Shown piece after piece: positions 7,017 through 14,743 of a DNA stretch of 23,733 nt (the first letter of the stretch is position 1; every line of letters starts with the position of its first letter). Origin of the DNA: SHLQ01 sp051011575. GTDB taxonomy: Bacteria > Actinomycetota > Acidimicrobiia > Acidimicrobiales > SHLQ01. Both the position numbers and the translations under genes were made by a program. The stretch is taken from NCBI GenBank assembly GCA_051011575.1, contig JBPCTR010000064.1, positions 1-23,733 on the forward strand. The letters run 5' to 3'. The notes under the pieces are model-generated. The model was given only the letters and a program-made list of their open reading frames with translations. It did no database searches and was not told the origin of the DNA.

Positions 7017-8557
7017 TCCCACTCGATGGTGCCGGGCGGTTTCGAGGTGACGTCGTAGGCGACCCGGTTGACGCCCCCGACCTCGTTGATGATACGACTC
7101 GACATCCGATCGAGAAGCTCATACGGCAATCGGGCCCAGTCGGCCGTCATGGCATCTTCGGATGTGACTGCACGGACGATGACCGCGTCGGCATACGTTC
7201 GTTCGTCGCCCATCACACCCACCGAGTTGATGCCGGGTAGCACCGCGAACGCCTGCCAGATCTCTCGCTCGAGGCCGGCGAAGTGGATCTCTTCACGAAC
7301 GATCGCATCTGCTTCCTGGAGTCGCGCGACCCGATCCGGAGTGACCTCGCCAATGATGCGGACACCAAGGCCCGGCCCGGGGAAGGGTTGGCGCCAAACA
7401 ATCTCATCGGGCAGTCCCAACTCGGAGCCGACGGCACGAACCTCGTCCTTGAACAATGCCCGAAGCGGCTCGACGAGTTCGAAGTCCATGTCTTCGGGAA
7501 GGCCCCCCACGTTGTGGTGGCTCTTGATCTTCGCGGCATGGCTCGTGCCGGACTCGATGACGTCGGGGTAAAGCGTTCCCTGCACGAGGAACCGAGCATC
7601 CTCGATACCACCCTTGGCGTCCTCAAAGACGCGGATGAAGAGCTCACCGATCGCCTTTCGTTTGGCCTCGGGCTCGGTGACTCCGGCCAGCTTGTCGAAG
7701 AATCGGTCGGCAGCCCGAACATGGATCAGTTCGATGCCCTGATGGCGGCGGAAGGTCTCGACGACCTGTTCTCCTTCGTCCTTGCGCATGAGGCCCGTAT
7801 CCACGAAAACGCAGGTGAGCTGGGGACCGATCGCCTTGTGTACCAGAGCCGCTGCAACCGCCGAGTCCACGCCACCGGACAGACCGCAAATGGCTCGTCC
7901 GGTACCCACCTGCGCCCGGATGTGTTCGACCTGCTCCTCGATCACGCTGCCCATCGTCCAGGTGCGGTGAGCGCGACACGCCGTGGTTAGAAAGTGCTCG
8001 ATGACGGCCTGTCCGTGCGGCGTGTGGACGACCTCGGGGTGATATTGCACGCCGTAGAGGCCACGATCCGGCGCCTCGAATGCCGCTACCGGTGCGTCCG
8101 GTGTGGATCCGAGCACGTGGAAGTCGGTGGGAAGCTCGGTGATCGCGTCGAAGTGGCTCATCCAGACGGTCTGTTCGGTCGGAATCCCGGCGAGTAGCGC
8201 TCCTGGACTTACCACCGACATCTCGGTTCGGCCGTATTCTCCCCGTTCGTTCCTACCGACCGTGCCCTCGTTCTGATGGGCGATCAGCTGGGCCCCGTAA
8301 CAGATACCGAGTACAGGAATCCCGAGATGGTAGACGTCGGGATCGATGCGCGGCGCTCCGTCGACATGGACCGATTTCGGGCCGCCACTGAAGATGATGC
8401 CGGTCGGCGCCTTGGCCGCGACCTCGGCTGCACTGATCGTGTGTGGCACGATCTCCGAGTAGACATTCGCCTCCCGAACACGCCGAGCGATGAGTTGGGC
8501 GTACTGCGCGCCGAAGTCGACGACGAGGACGGACTCGTCGGCCGGGTTTCCGGTCAC
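7013..8557 (-). CDS. guaA: GMP synthase (glutamine-hydrolysing)
   Basis: The 514-residue enzyme converts XMP, ATP and glutamine to GMP in the cytoplasm. The N-terminal class I glutamine amidotransferase domain shows the nucleophile Cys86 in G-I-C-Y-G, with His173 and Glu175 in Y-H-P-E completing the triad. The ATP pyrophosphatase domain follows with its P-loop S-G-G-V-D-S (227-232). The C-terminal dimerisation domain ends in the typical K-P-P-G-T-I-E-W-E. An upstream extension of the frame exists, but GTG 8557 overlaps the guaB3 stop as GTGA and gives the standard family length. The ATGA overlap with the next gene suggests translational coupling across three genes. The length and all motifs are normal. 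Confidence 0.98.
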   Translation of the reverse strand: MTGNPADESVLVVDFGAQYAQLIARRVREANVYSEIVPHTISAAEVAAKAPTGIIFSGGPKSVHVDGAPRIDPDVYHLGIPVLGICYGAQLIAHQNEGTVGRNERGEYGRTEMSVVSPGALLAGIPTEQTVWMSHFDAITELPTDFHVLGSTPDAPVAAFEAPDRGLYGVQYHPEVVHTPHGQAVIEHFLTTACRAHRTWTMGSVIEEQVEHIRAQVGTGRAICGLSGGVDSAVAAALVHKAIGPQLTCVFVDTGLMRKDEGEQVVETFRRHQGIELIHVRAADRFFDKLAGVTEPEAKRKAIGELFIRVFEDAKGGIEDARFLVQGTLYPDVIESGTSHAAKIKSHHNVGGLPEDMDFELVEPLRALFKDEVRAVGSELGLPDEIVWRQPFPGPGLGVRIIGEVTPDRVARLQEADAIVREEIHFAGLEREIWQAFAVLPGINSVGVMGDERTYADAVIVRAVTSEDAMTADWARLPYELLDRMSSRIINEVGGVNRVAYDVTSKPPGTIEWE

Positions 8558-9666
8558 GATCTGCCGACCAGAAGTTCTGCCTTCTGGAAGTCCTTCAAAT
8601 CGGTGTAGCCACACATCGCCATCGACTGGCGAAGGCCACCGGCGAGGTTCAGCGCGCCGTCGTCGGTGTGTGAGGGGCCATGGATGATCTCGGCGAGCGA
8701 CCCGCGAGCCGGTGTGGACACACGGCCTCCCTGGGGAACAGTGGGGTGCACGCTCTGAACGCCCCAATGCCAGCCCCGACCCGGAGCTTCGTCGGCGGCA
8801 GCCAACGGAGCGCCGAGCATCACGGCATCGGCGCCACACGCAACCGCCTTGGCGATGTCGCCGCCGGTGGCCATCGAGCCGTCGGCGATGATGTGGGTGT
8901 ACACGCCGGTCTCGTCCAGGTGGCGCATCCGCGCCGCGCGGGCGTCGGCGAGGGCGGTGGCCTGGGGGCCACCGATACCGAGGACATCGCGAACGGTGCT
9001 CGCCGCGCCGGTGCCGACACCGACCAGGACGCCGGCAGCGCCGGTCCTCATGAGATGGAGGGCCGCCGAGTAGCTGGCGCAGTCACCCACGATCACCGGT
9101 ACCTCGAGTCGACGGATGAAGGTCTTGAGGTTGAGAGGTTCGCTCTGATTGCGCGAAACATGCTCGGCGGAGATCACCGGTTGCTGGATGACGAGCAATC
9201 CCAGTTCGGCCCTGAGGACCGTCTCGATGTGATCCGCGGTTCGTTGGGGGCTGATGGCGGCGCAGCTCACGACATCGGCGGCGTTGATCTCGGCGATTCG
9301 CTCGAGGATGAGATCGGGATCGACGGGAGCGGCATACAGGTCCTGCATCCGCGCCATCGCCTTGGCATCGTCGAGTTCGGCGATGTCGGCGAGCACGGCG
9401 TCGGCATCGGCGTAGCGAGTCCAGAGGCCCTCGAGGTTGAGCACGCCAACTCCGCCCAGGCGGCCGATCTCGATGGCCGTGGCCGGACTCACGACCGAGT
9501 CCATGGCCGAAGCCATGAACGGGACGTCGAATCGGTATGCGTCGATCTCCCAGCCGAGGTCGATGTCTTCGGGATCGCGGGTTCGACGTGACGGCACAAT
9601 CGTGATGTCGTCGAAGCTGTAGGCGCGCCGGGCGGACTTGCCCATTCCGATGTCGATCTCAGCCAC
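8554..9666 (-). CDS. guaB3: GuaB3-family IMP dehydrogenase/GMP reductase homologue with Ser at the catalytic Cys position
   Basis: The 370-residue TIM-barrel protein is of the GuaB3 type, shorter than true GuaB because it lacks the CBS pair. Family marks are the Y-S-F-D-D-I-T-I-V-P start, M-A-S-A-M-D-S-V-V, the phosphate-binding I-A-D-G-S-M-A-T-G-G-D, and a C-terminal S-H-T-D-D-G flap-like segment with G-Y-x-D-L-K-x-F-Q. The active-site loop, which in IMPDH, GMPR and GuaB3 relatives I recall carries a Cys before Thr, here reads G-A-A-S-T-V-R, putting Ser223 (codon AGC, 8998-9000) at the nucleophile site. The GTG start at 9666 has AGAGG seven bases upstream. It is first in an operon with guaA (GTGA overlap). 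It may be an altered reductase, a regulator or inactive. No canonical guaB is in the window. Confidence 0.9.
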   Translation of the reverse strand: MAEIDIGMGKSARRAYSFDDITIVPSRRTRDPEDIDLGWEIDAYRFDVPFMASAMDSVVSPATAIEIGRLGGVGVLNLEGLWTRYADADAVLADIAELDDAKAMARMQDLYAAPVDPDLILERIAEINAADVVSCAAISPQRTADHIETVLRAELGLLVIQQPVISAEHVSRNQSEPLNLKTFIRRLEVPVIVGDCASYSAALHLMRTGAAGVLVGVGTGAASTVRDVLGIGGPQATALADARAARMRHLDETGVYTHIIADGSMATGGDIAKAVACGADAVMLGAPLAAADEAPGRGWHWGVQSVHPTVPQGGRVSTPARGSLAEIIHGPSHTDDGALNLAGGLRQSMAMCGYTDLKDFQKAELLVGRS

Positions 9667-9717
9667 TGGCCACCTCTCGGATGGTGAGAAAGGGAAAGAC
9701 TACCCAGTCGACGCACG

Positions 9718-9730
9718 GGGGGATACCCCC
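9718..9730. repeat. Perfect G5-ATA-C5 inverted repeat between divergent operons
   Basis: Five G, ATA and five C form a perfect 5-base inverted repeat in the 115-base gap between guaB3 (minus) and the signalling operon (plus). It lies 51 bases upstream of the guaB3 start and about 50 bases upstream of the small membrane ORF. It could be an operator for a dimeric regulator or a short hairpin. Chance occurrence in high-GC DNA is possible. Confidence 0.35.
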
Positions 9731-9781
9731 GGGCCGACTCGTGGGTGCGCCCCATTCCGCGGGTGGGGGGCGCCGATCACG

Positions 9782-9919
9782 ATGAGTCTCATGATCGACG
9801 TGACCACGATGGATCGGCTCTCCGATTGGCTGGCGATCGCCGACCCGGTGGTAGTGGTGGTTCTGGCAACATTGGCCGTGATGACAGTGATCGTGCGGTA
9901 CGTTCCGCAACCCCGATGA
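9782..9919 (+). CDS. Small membrane peptide, translationally coupled to the histidine kinase
   Basis: The 45-residue ORF starts at ATG 9782 (a second ATG in frame at 9791), with a G-rich run about 11 bases upstream. It has an acidic N-terminus, one strongly hydrophobic helix (about 22-38, a run of Val then L/A/M/I) and a short basic tail ending V-P-Q-P-R. Its TGA overlaps the kinase ATG as ATGA, the best evidence that it is translated. The peptide could be a kinase accessory, comparable in idea to small membrane regulators of other sensors, or only a leader that sets kinase translation. I recognise no family. The short length keeps confidence moderate. Confidence 0.5.
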   Translation: MSLMIDVTTMDRLSDWLAIADPVVVVVLATLAVMTVIVRYVPQPR

Positions 9920-11160
9920 CACTCGAAGCGATGGTTGTCGCTGTGCGCCCGCACACCACCCAGCTGCTTCCGCGGGCGCTCTACGCGCTGACGGGTCTTC
10001 CCCTCGGCGTCGCCTCCCTCGTGCTGTTCACCACCGGCTTGTCGCTTTCGTTCGGGCTCCTCGTGGTCGGCGTGGGTTTCGTGATCCTCTCGCTCGTGCT
10101 GCGACTCGCATCTGGCATGGCGAGGGTGGAGAGGTTCGTGGTGCGCGAACTTGTCGGCGTGCACATCGACCCGCCAACGAGGGCCGTGACCGACGGTGCG
10201 GCGCGTACCATCATCGGCCCGCTCCGCGATCCGAGCCGATGGCGCGAACTCGTGTTCCTCGTGCTGCGCTTCCCGCTGGGATTGGCATCGTTCGTGCTCG
10301 CGGTCCTGACCGTCGCGTATCCGCTGTGGGCGGCCTCCACCCTCATCTGGGCGTGGGGCATCTTCGGTTGGTGGGTCCCACTGATCGTGGTGACGGGATT
10401 GATCTCCGTCGCCGCCGGGCCGTTGTTGCTGTTCGGCATCACCGAAGCCCAGATCCAACTCGCGCATTCGCTGCTCGGACCATCGACCACCGAGCTGACC
10501 GAACGATCCACTCACGTTCGAGTGAGCCGCGACCGGTCGGTGGAGGCCGCCGAGGCCGAGCGCCGCCGGATCGAACGCGACCTGCACGATGGAGCGCAGG
10601 CCCGCCTGGCGACCGTGGCGCTCGATCTCGGCCGGGCGCGCCGAAGACTCGAGCAGGGAGCACCCGCCGCGGAGGTCAGCGAGATCATCGACGGAGCTCA
10701 CGGCGATGCCAAGGCGGCGATCGTCGAGCTGCGGGATCTGGCTCGGGGCATTCACCCGGCGGTGTTGGCAGACCGCGGTCTCGAGGCGGCACTCTCCGAC
10801 GCGACGTCGAGGTGTTCGGTTCCGGTGCATCTCGACGTGAACGTCGCCCGCCGCCCCGCTGCTCACATCGAGAGCGCCGCCTACTTCGCCGTCTGCGAGC
10901 TTCTCAACAATGTGGGGCGCCATTCCCGCGCGTCGAACTGCTGGGCCATCGTCCGATCCGACGACGCATCGGTGGCGATCGAGGTGAGCGATGACGGAGT
11001 CGGTGGACTCGACGCCAATCTCGGAACGGGCATCTCGGGGCTTCGCAATCGCATCGACTCCGTCGATGGCACGTTCGATGTTCGAAGTCCGCTCGGCGAA
11101 GGAACCGTGGTGTCGATCGATATCCCTCACCCCACACCTCGACCCCGTCCACAATCATGA
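9916..11160 (+). CDS. Sensor histidine kinase, HisKA_3 (NarL/DesK-type) with multi-pass sensor domain
   Basis: The 414-residue product has four hydrophobic spans (about 22-42, 44-66, 112-138, 150-175) resembling the actinobacterial 'putative sensor' membrane domain. A HisKA_3 dimerisation helix follows, with the phospho-acceptor His224 in E-R-D-L-H-D-G-A-Q. The C-terminal ATPase shows the N box E-L-L-N-N-V-G-R-H (328-336), D-D-G-V-G-G (359-364) and G-I-S-G-L-R-N-R. It should autophosphorylate and pass phosphate to a LuxR-type regulator, and one is encoded two genes downstream. There is little periplasmic sequence, so the signal is probably sensed in or near the membrane. ATG 9916 is chosen over the longer frame (from 9745) because of the ATGA overlap with the small peptide and the loss of membrane character upstream. 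Confidence 0.93.
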   Translation: MTLEAMVVAVRPHTTQLLPRALYALTGLPLGVASLVLFTTGLSLSFGLLVVGVGFVILSLVLRLASGMARVERFVVRELVGVHIDPPTRAVTDGAARTIIGPLRDPSRWRELVFLVLRFPLGLASFVLAVLTVAYPLWAASTLIWAWGIFGWWVPLIVVTGLISVAAGPLLLFGITEAQIQLAHSLLGPSTTELTERSTHVRVSRDRSVEAAEAERRRIERDLHDGAQARLATVALDLGRARRRLEQGAPAAEVSEIIDGAHGDAKAAIVELRDLARGIHPAVLADRGLEAALSDATSRCSVPVHLDVNVARRPAAHIESAAYFAVCELLNNVGRHSRASNCWAIVRSDDASVAIEVSDDGVGGLDANLGTGISGLRNRIDSVDGTFDVRSPLGEGTVVSIDIPHPTPRPRPQS

Positions 11161-11188
11161 GACTTCCTTCCCGACCTCTGGAGTCCTC

Positions 11189-12661
11189 ATGACGAACCAC
11201 CGCCCCGATACGACGTACTCGGGATCGGAGCTGTGCCGACGCTCAGCGAGCGAGATCGTCGATCTTCTGCGGCGCGGCGATGTGGGCGTCCACGAGCTGA
11301 TCGACGCGAGCGCTGATCGAACGAATGTTGCCGACGGACCGATCAACGCCATGGTCACGCAGTGCGTCGACCGGGCCCATCGGTGGGCCGATGATCGACT
11401 GCCCTCGATCCGGGTATCGGGCGAAGGCGATCCGGGATGGTTGGGCGGACTTCCGGTCGGGATCAAAGACCTGTCGGCCGTGGAGGGCGTTCGCACTACC
11501 TCGGGCACGGTTGCACTCGCCGATTTCGTACCGACTGTCAACGATCCGATCGTCGACATCATCGAGGGAAGCGGCGGCGTCGTAATCGGCAAAACGAACA
11601 CGCCCGAGATGGGGGCCGGGGGCAACACGTTCAATGCCGTGTTCGGGTCGACACGCAACCCGTGGGACACCCGCAAGAACGCGGGCGGATCATCCGGAGG
11701 GTCCGCGGCAGCCCTCGCCACGGGTCAGGTCTGGCTTGCCCAGGGATCGGACCTCGGCGGCTCCCTTCGGACACCAGCGGCATATTGCGGCGTCGTCGGG
11801 ATGCGGCCAACGCCGGGGCGTGTATTCGGTGGTCCGATGAACGCTGGATTCTCGGGCGAATCGCTCACCGGTCCCATGGCTCGATCGGTCACCGACTGCG
11901 CGCTGTTCCTCGACGCGATGGCCGGGTACGACAACCGGGCGCCGCTCGGCCTTCCCGCGCCGCACGAGTCCTTCACGAACGCGGTGAATCGCGCCGACCC
12001 GAAGGTGCGCATCGCGTGGGCCCCGACCCTCGGCGGCTTTGCGCCGGTCGAGTCAGAGATCGAGGCCATCATGCGATCCGCTCTCGAAGCGGTGGAACGT
12101 GGGGGCGCAGCGGTCGAAGACGCGTGTCCGGAGCTTCCCGAGCTTCACGACACCTACGTGACGCTCCGGGCGATGAACTGGGCATCGCTCACCGGCCGTC
12201 TTCCCGAGACCATTCAGCGCCACTTCAAGAAAACGCTTGCGGACAACATCGCTCTCGGCCATTCGCTCACGGGAACCCGGATCCTTGATGCCGGCGTGAA
12301 GCGCACCGTGATCTACCACACGATGCGCGAGTTCCTCGACGACTTCGATGTCCTCGCCTGTGCTGTCGTCGGGCTCGAGCCGACCGACATCGAGGTGGAG
12401 TATCCCACCGAGGTGGCCGGGCAACCGATGGCGGGCTACATGGACTGGCTTCGGTTCTCCTACCTCGCGACCACCGCTGGCCTGCCGGCGATCTCCGTAC
12501 CGTGCGGGTTCACCGCGAGCGGCATGCCGGTTGGAATTCAGCTCATCGGTCCGCCTCGTGGCGACGCAATCGTTCTTGCGACCGCCAGAGTTCTCGAACA
12601 GGCCGTCGACCTGGGCACCGAGCCGATCGATCCGATCGTTCGACGTGGGGCCGATCACTGA
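11189..12661 (+). CDS. Amidase-signature family hydrolase
   Basis: The 490-residue protein belongs to the amidase signature family, which hydrolyses C-N amide bonds through a Ser-cisSer-Lys triad. All three are visible: Lys93 in V-G-I-K-D-L, the cis-Ser168 in G-G-S-S-G-G-S, and the nucleophile Ser192 in D-L-G-G-S-L-R-T-P. The C-terminal P-A-I-S-V-P-C-G-F-T and P-V-G-I-Q-L-I-G-P blocks are also typical. There is no signal peptide, so it is cytoplasmic. ATG 11189 has GGAG five bases upstream and begins 28 bases after the kinase stop. Its TGA overlaps the regulator ATG by one base. It is not an obvious GatA, since no gatB or gatC is adjacent. The substrate is unknown; its place between kinase and regulator suggests its product or substrate is linked to the signal. 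Confidence 0.92.
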   Translation: MTNHRPDTTYSGSELCRRSASEIVDLLRRGDVGVHELIDASADRTNVADGPINAMVTQCVDRAHRWADDRLPSIRVSGEGDPGWLGGLPVGIKDLSAVEGVRTTSGTVALADFVPTVNDPIVDIIEGSGGVVIGKTNTPEMGAGGNTFNAVFGSTRNPWDTRKNAGGSSGGSAAALATGQVWLAQGSDLGGSLRTPAAYCGVVGMRPTPGRVFGGPMNAGFSGESLTGPMARSVTDCALFLDAMAGYDNRAPLGLPAPHESFTNAVNRADPKVRIAWAPTLGGFAPVESEIEAIMRSALEAVERGGAAVEDACPELPELHDTYVTLRAMNWASLTGRLPETIQRHFKKTLADNIALGHSLTGTRILDAGVKRTVIYHTMREFLDDFDVLACAVVGLEPTDIEVEYPTEVAGQPMAGYMDWLRFSYLATTAGLPAISVPCGFTASGMPVGIQLIGPPRGDAIVLATARVLEQAVDLGTEPIDPIVRRGADH

Positions 12662-13299
12662 TGCGAGTACTCGTGGTCGAGGATTCTGTGCTCCTACGAG
12701 CCGGACTCGGGCGGTTGCTCGAGGACGAGCAGATGGAGCTGGTCGGAGAGGCCGGCGACGCCGAATCTTTCCTTGCCATCTGGGAAGAGACTCGACCCGA
12801 CATCAGCATCGTCGACGTACGGATGCCACCAACCCACACCGACGAGGGGATCCGGGCCTCGGTCGAGCTGCGGAAGCGTCACCCCGACGCCAGGATCCTC
12901 GTTCTCTCCCAATACGTGGAAGTTCAGTACGCCAACGAACTGCTCGCCGACGGATCGGGTGGGATCGGCTATCTCCTGAAGGAACGAATCGCCGACGTGG
13001 CCGAGTTCGTCGACGCCGTCGAGAGGGTGGCTGGCGGCGGCACCGCGCTCGATCCAGAGGTCGTCAACCAGCTGTTCTCGCGCCGGCAGAATCCGCTCGA
13101 TCGGTTGACCCCCAGAGAATCCGAGGTGCTCTCGCTCATGGCTCAGGGCTTCACCAACGCAGCCATCGCCGATCAGTTGGACGTTGGGGCCGGCGCGATC
13201 GAGAAGCACACGTCCTCGATTTTCTCGAAGCTGAATCTCGAGCCGCGATCCACCGACCATCGCCGGGTGCTGGCAGTGCTCACCTGGTTGGACAGTTGA
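12661..13299 (+). CDS. NarL/FixJ-type response regulator (receiver plus LuxR HTH)
   Basis: The 212-residue two-domain regulator has an N-terminal receiver with the acidic pair E7-D8, phospho-acceptor Asp52 in I-V-D-V-R-M-P, and the switch-end Lys in Y-L-L-K-E-R. A C-terminal LuxR HTH (about 145-205) begins L-T-P-R-E-S-E-V-L and continues A-I-A-D-Q-L-D-V-G-A-G-A-I-E-K-H. It most likely receives phosphate from the HisKA_3 kinase in the same operon and binds DNA as a dimer. ATG 12661 overlaps the amidase TGA by one base. A longer upstream frame (from 12502) lies inside the amidase gene and is not part of it. The target promoters are unknown; the operon's own upstream region is the natural first candidate. 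It converges with the decarboxylase gene 28 bases away. Confidence 0.95.
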   Translation: MRVLVVEDSVLLRAGLGRLLEDEQMELVGEAGDAESFLAIWEETRPDISIVDVRMPPTHTDEGIRASVELRKRHPDARILVLSQYVEVQYANELLADGSGGIGYLLKERIADVAEFVDAVERVAGGGTALDPEVVNQLFSRRQNPLDRLTPRESEVLSLMAQGFTNAAIADQLDVGAGAIEKHTSSIFSKLNLEPRSTDHRRVLAVLTWLDS

Positions 13300-13327
13300 G
13301 GTTCACGCGCACTCGTCGCGGGCTCAC

Positions 13328-14743
13328 CTAGCCAAGTCTCTCCAACATGGCGAAAAGCGCGTCGACGTGACGCTGTTCGGTTCGGACGGCGCCGACCGAG
13401 GCTCGCAACACGACGGTGCCGTTGAGGACTCCGTGGGTGATGTATGCATCTCCGGATTCGTTGATTGCGTCACGGATCCGTTCGTTCTCGGCATCGCCAC
13501 CGAGGTGGCGGAAGGTGACGAGTGAAAGCGGCGTGGGGGCGACCACCTCGTAGCTGGCATGCTCGTCGATCCGCTCGGCGAGGTCCTGCGCCATGGCCAC
13601 ATGCGACCGGACGAAGCGTGCAAGGCCCTCGGCCCCATGAGAACGAATCACGAACCAGAGTTTGAGCGCTCGGAATCTGCGGCCGAGCGAAACCTGCCAA
13701 TCCCGGTAGTCGACGACCGACCCGCTCTCGGTGGCCGCATTCCGGAGATACTCGGGCAGGACGCTCAATGCAGAGAGCATGGGCGCCCGGTCGGCGATGT
13801 AGAAGAGCGAGCAGTCGAAGTTCGTCAGCAACCACTTGTGAGGGTTGAGTGTGTAGCTGTCCGCGCGGTGCAACCCCTCGTTCACAAATCGGAACTCGGG
13901 AGCGACGGCCGCCGAGCCGGCGAACGCACCATCGACGTGGAGCCACGCACCGAAGTCCTTGCAGACGTCGGCGATCGCATCCACCGGGTCGAACGCCGTC
14001 GACGTGGTCGTGCCTGCTGTCGCCTGCACGAAGAACGGCCTTTTGTCGGCAACGATGTCGGCCACCATCGCGTCGCGGAGTTTCGCCGGATCCATGGCGT
14101 GATCGCCGTCGGTGGGAATGAAGCGGATCTGGTCCTCGAACAGCCCGACGATCCGAATGCCCTTCAGCAACGACGAGTGGGCGTGTTCCGAGGCATAGGC
14201 GACCAGTTCGTTCATCCGCCACTGTCCGGCCGCGCGTTCGCGCGCCGCAAGAATCGCCACGAGCGCACCGTCAGAGGCCGAATCCTGGATACAACCGCCG
14301 CCCGGGCCCGACGAACGAAATCGATCGGGCAGGCCGAGTAGGTCGATCATCCAGTCGAGCATGTGCGTTTCGAGCTCGGTGCACGCCGGTGACGTCGCCC
14401 ACAACATGCCCTGCACGCCGAGCCCGGATGAAAGCAGCTCACCGAGGACCGACGGCGGCGAGGCGTTGGCCGGGAAGTAGGCGAAGAAGTTCGGTGATTG
14501 CCAGTGGGTGATGCCGGGCATGATCAGCTCGTCGACATCGCGCATGATCGCATCCCACGGTTCGGGGGATGTCGGTGGACGCTCGGGAAGCGAAGTTCGG
14601 ATGTCGCCGGGTTCGACCCGGCTGAGAACCGGGAGGCGTTCGGCTCGCTCCCAGTAGTCCGCGATCCAGTTGATCATGTCGTGCCCTGCGCGACGGAACC
14701 CGTCGAGATCCATGGGGGGTTCGTAGGGGGCGTCTTTGGTCAT
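13328..14743 (-). CDS. PLP-dependent aromatic-L-amino-acid-type decarboxylase (group II)
   Basis: The 471-residue fold-type I PLP enzyme closely resembles animal and bacterial aromatic amino acid decarboxylases. The PLP Schiff-base Lys303 lies in N-P-H-K-W-L-L-T-N-F-D-C. His189 in H-A-H-S-S should stack on the cofactor, and Asp271 in H-V-D-G-A-F-A-G should pair with the pyridine nitrogen. The mobile-loop neighbour L-G-R-R-F-R-A-L-K-L-W-F is also present. It should release CO2 from an L-amino acid such as Trp, Tyr, Phe or DOPA to give an amine; the substrate cannot be fixed from sequence. ATG 14743 overlaps the NUDIX stop by one base. It is last in a five-gene unit and converges with the response regulator. 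The length is normal for the family. Confidence 0.93.
   Translation of the reverse strand: MTKDAPYEPPMDLDGFRRAGHDMINWIADYWERAERLPVLSRVEPGDIRTSLPERPPTSPEPWDAIMRDVDELIMPGITHWQSPNFFAYFPANASPPSVLGELLSSGLGVQGMLWATSPACTELETHMLDWMIDLLGLPDRFRSSGPGGGCIQDSASDGALVAILAARERAAGQWRMNELVAYASEHAHSSLLKGIRIVGLFEDQIRFIPTDGDHAMDPAKLRDAMVADIVADKRPFFVQATAGTTTSTAFDPVDAIADVCKDFGAWLHVDGAFAGSAAVAPEFRFVNEGLHRADSYTLNPHKWLLTNFDCSLFYIADRAPMLSALSVLPEYLRNAATESGSVVDYRDWQVSLGRRFRALKLWFVIRSHGAEGLARFVRSHVAMAQDLAERIDEHASYEVVAPTPLSLVTFRHLGGDAENERIRDAINESGDAYITHGVLNGTVVLRASVGAVRTEQRHVDALFAMLERLG

Noticed and set aside
9700..11154. 484-codon minus-strand frame opposite the histidine kinase
   Set aside because: Its translation is His/Arg/Glu-rich and structureless, while the opposite strand encodes a complete kinase.
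11189..12661. Amidase as GatA of the Glu-tRNA(Gln) amidotransferase
   Set aside because: Amidase motifs are shared by GatA, but no gatB or gatC is near and the gene sits in a signalling operon, so a general amidase is the safer call.
12348..13331. 327-codon plus-strand frame across the amidase-regulator junction
   Set aside because: It lies out of frame with two genes that show intact family motifs; the product is Arg/Ser-rich and domainless.
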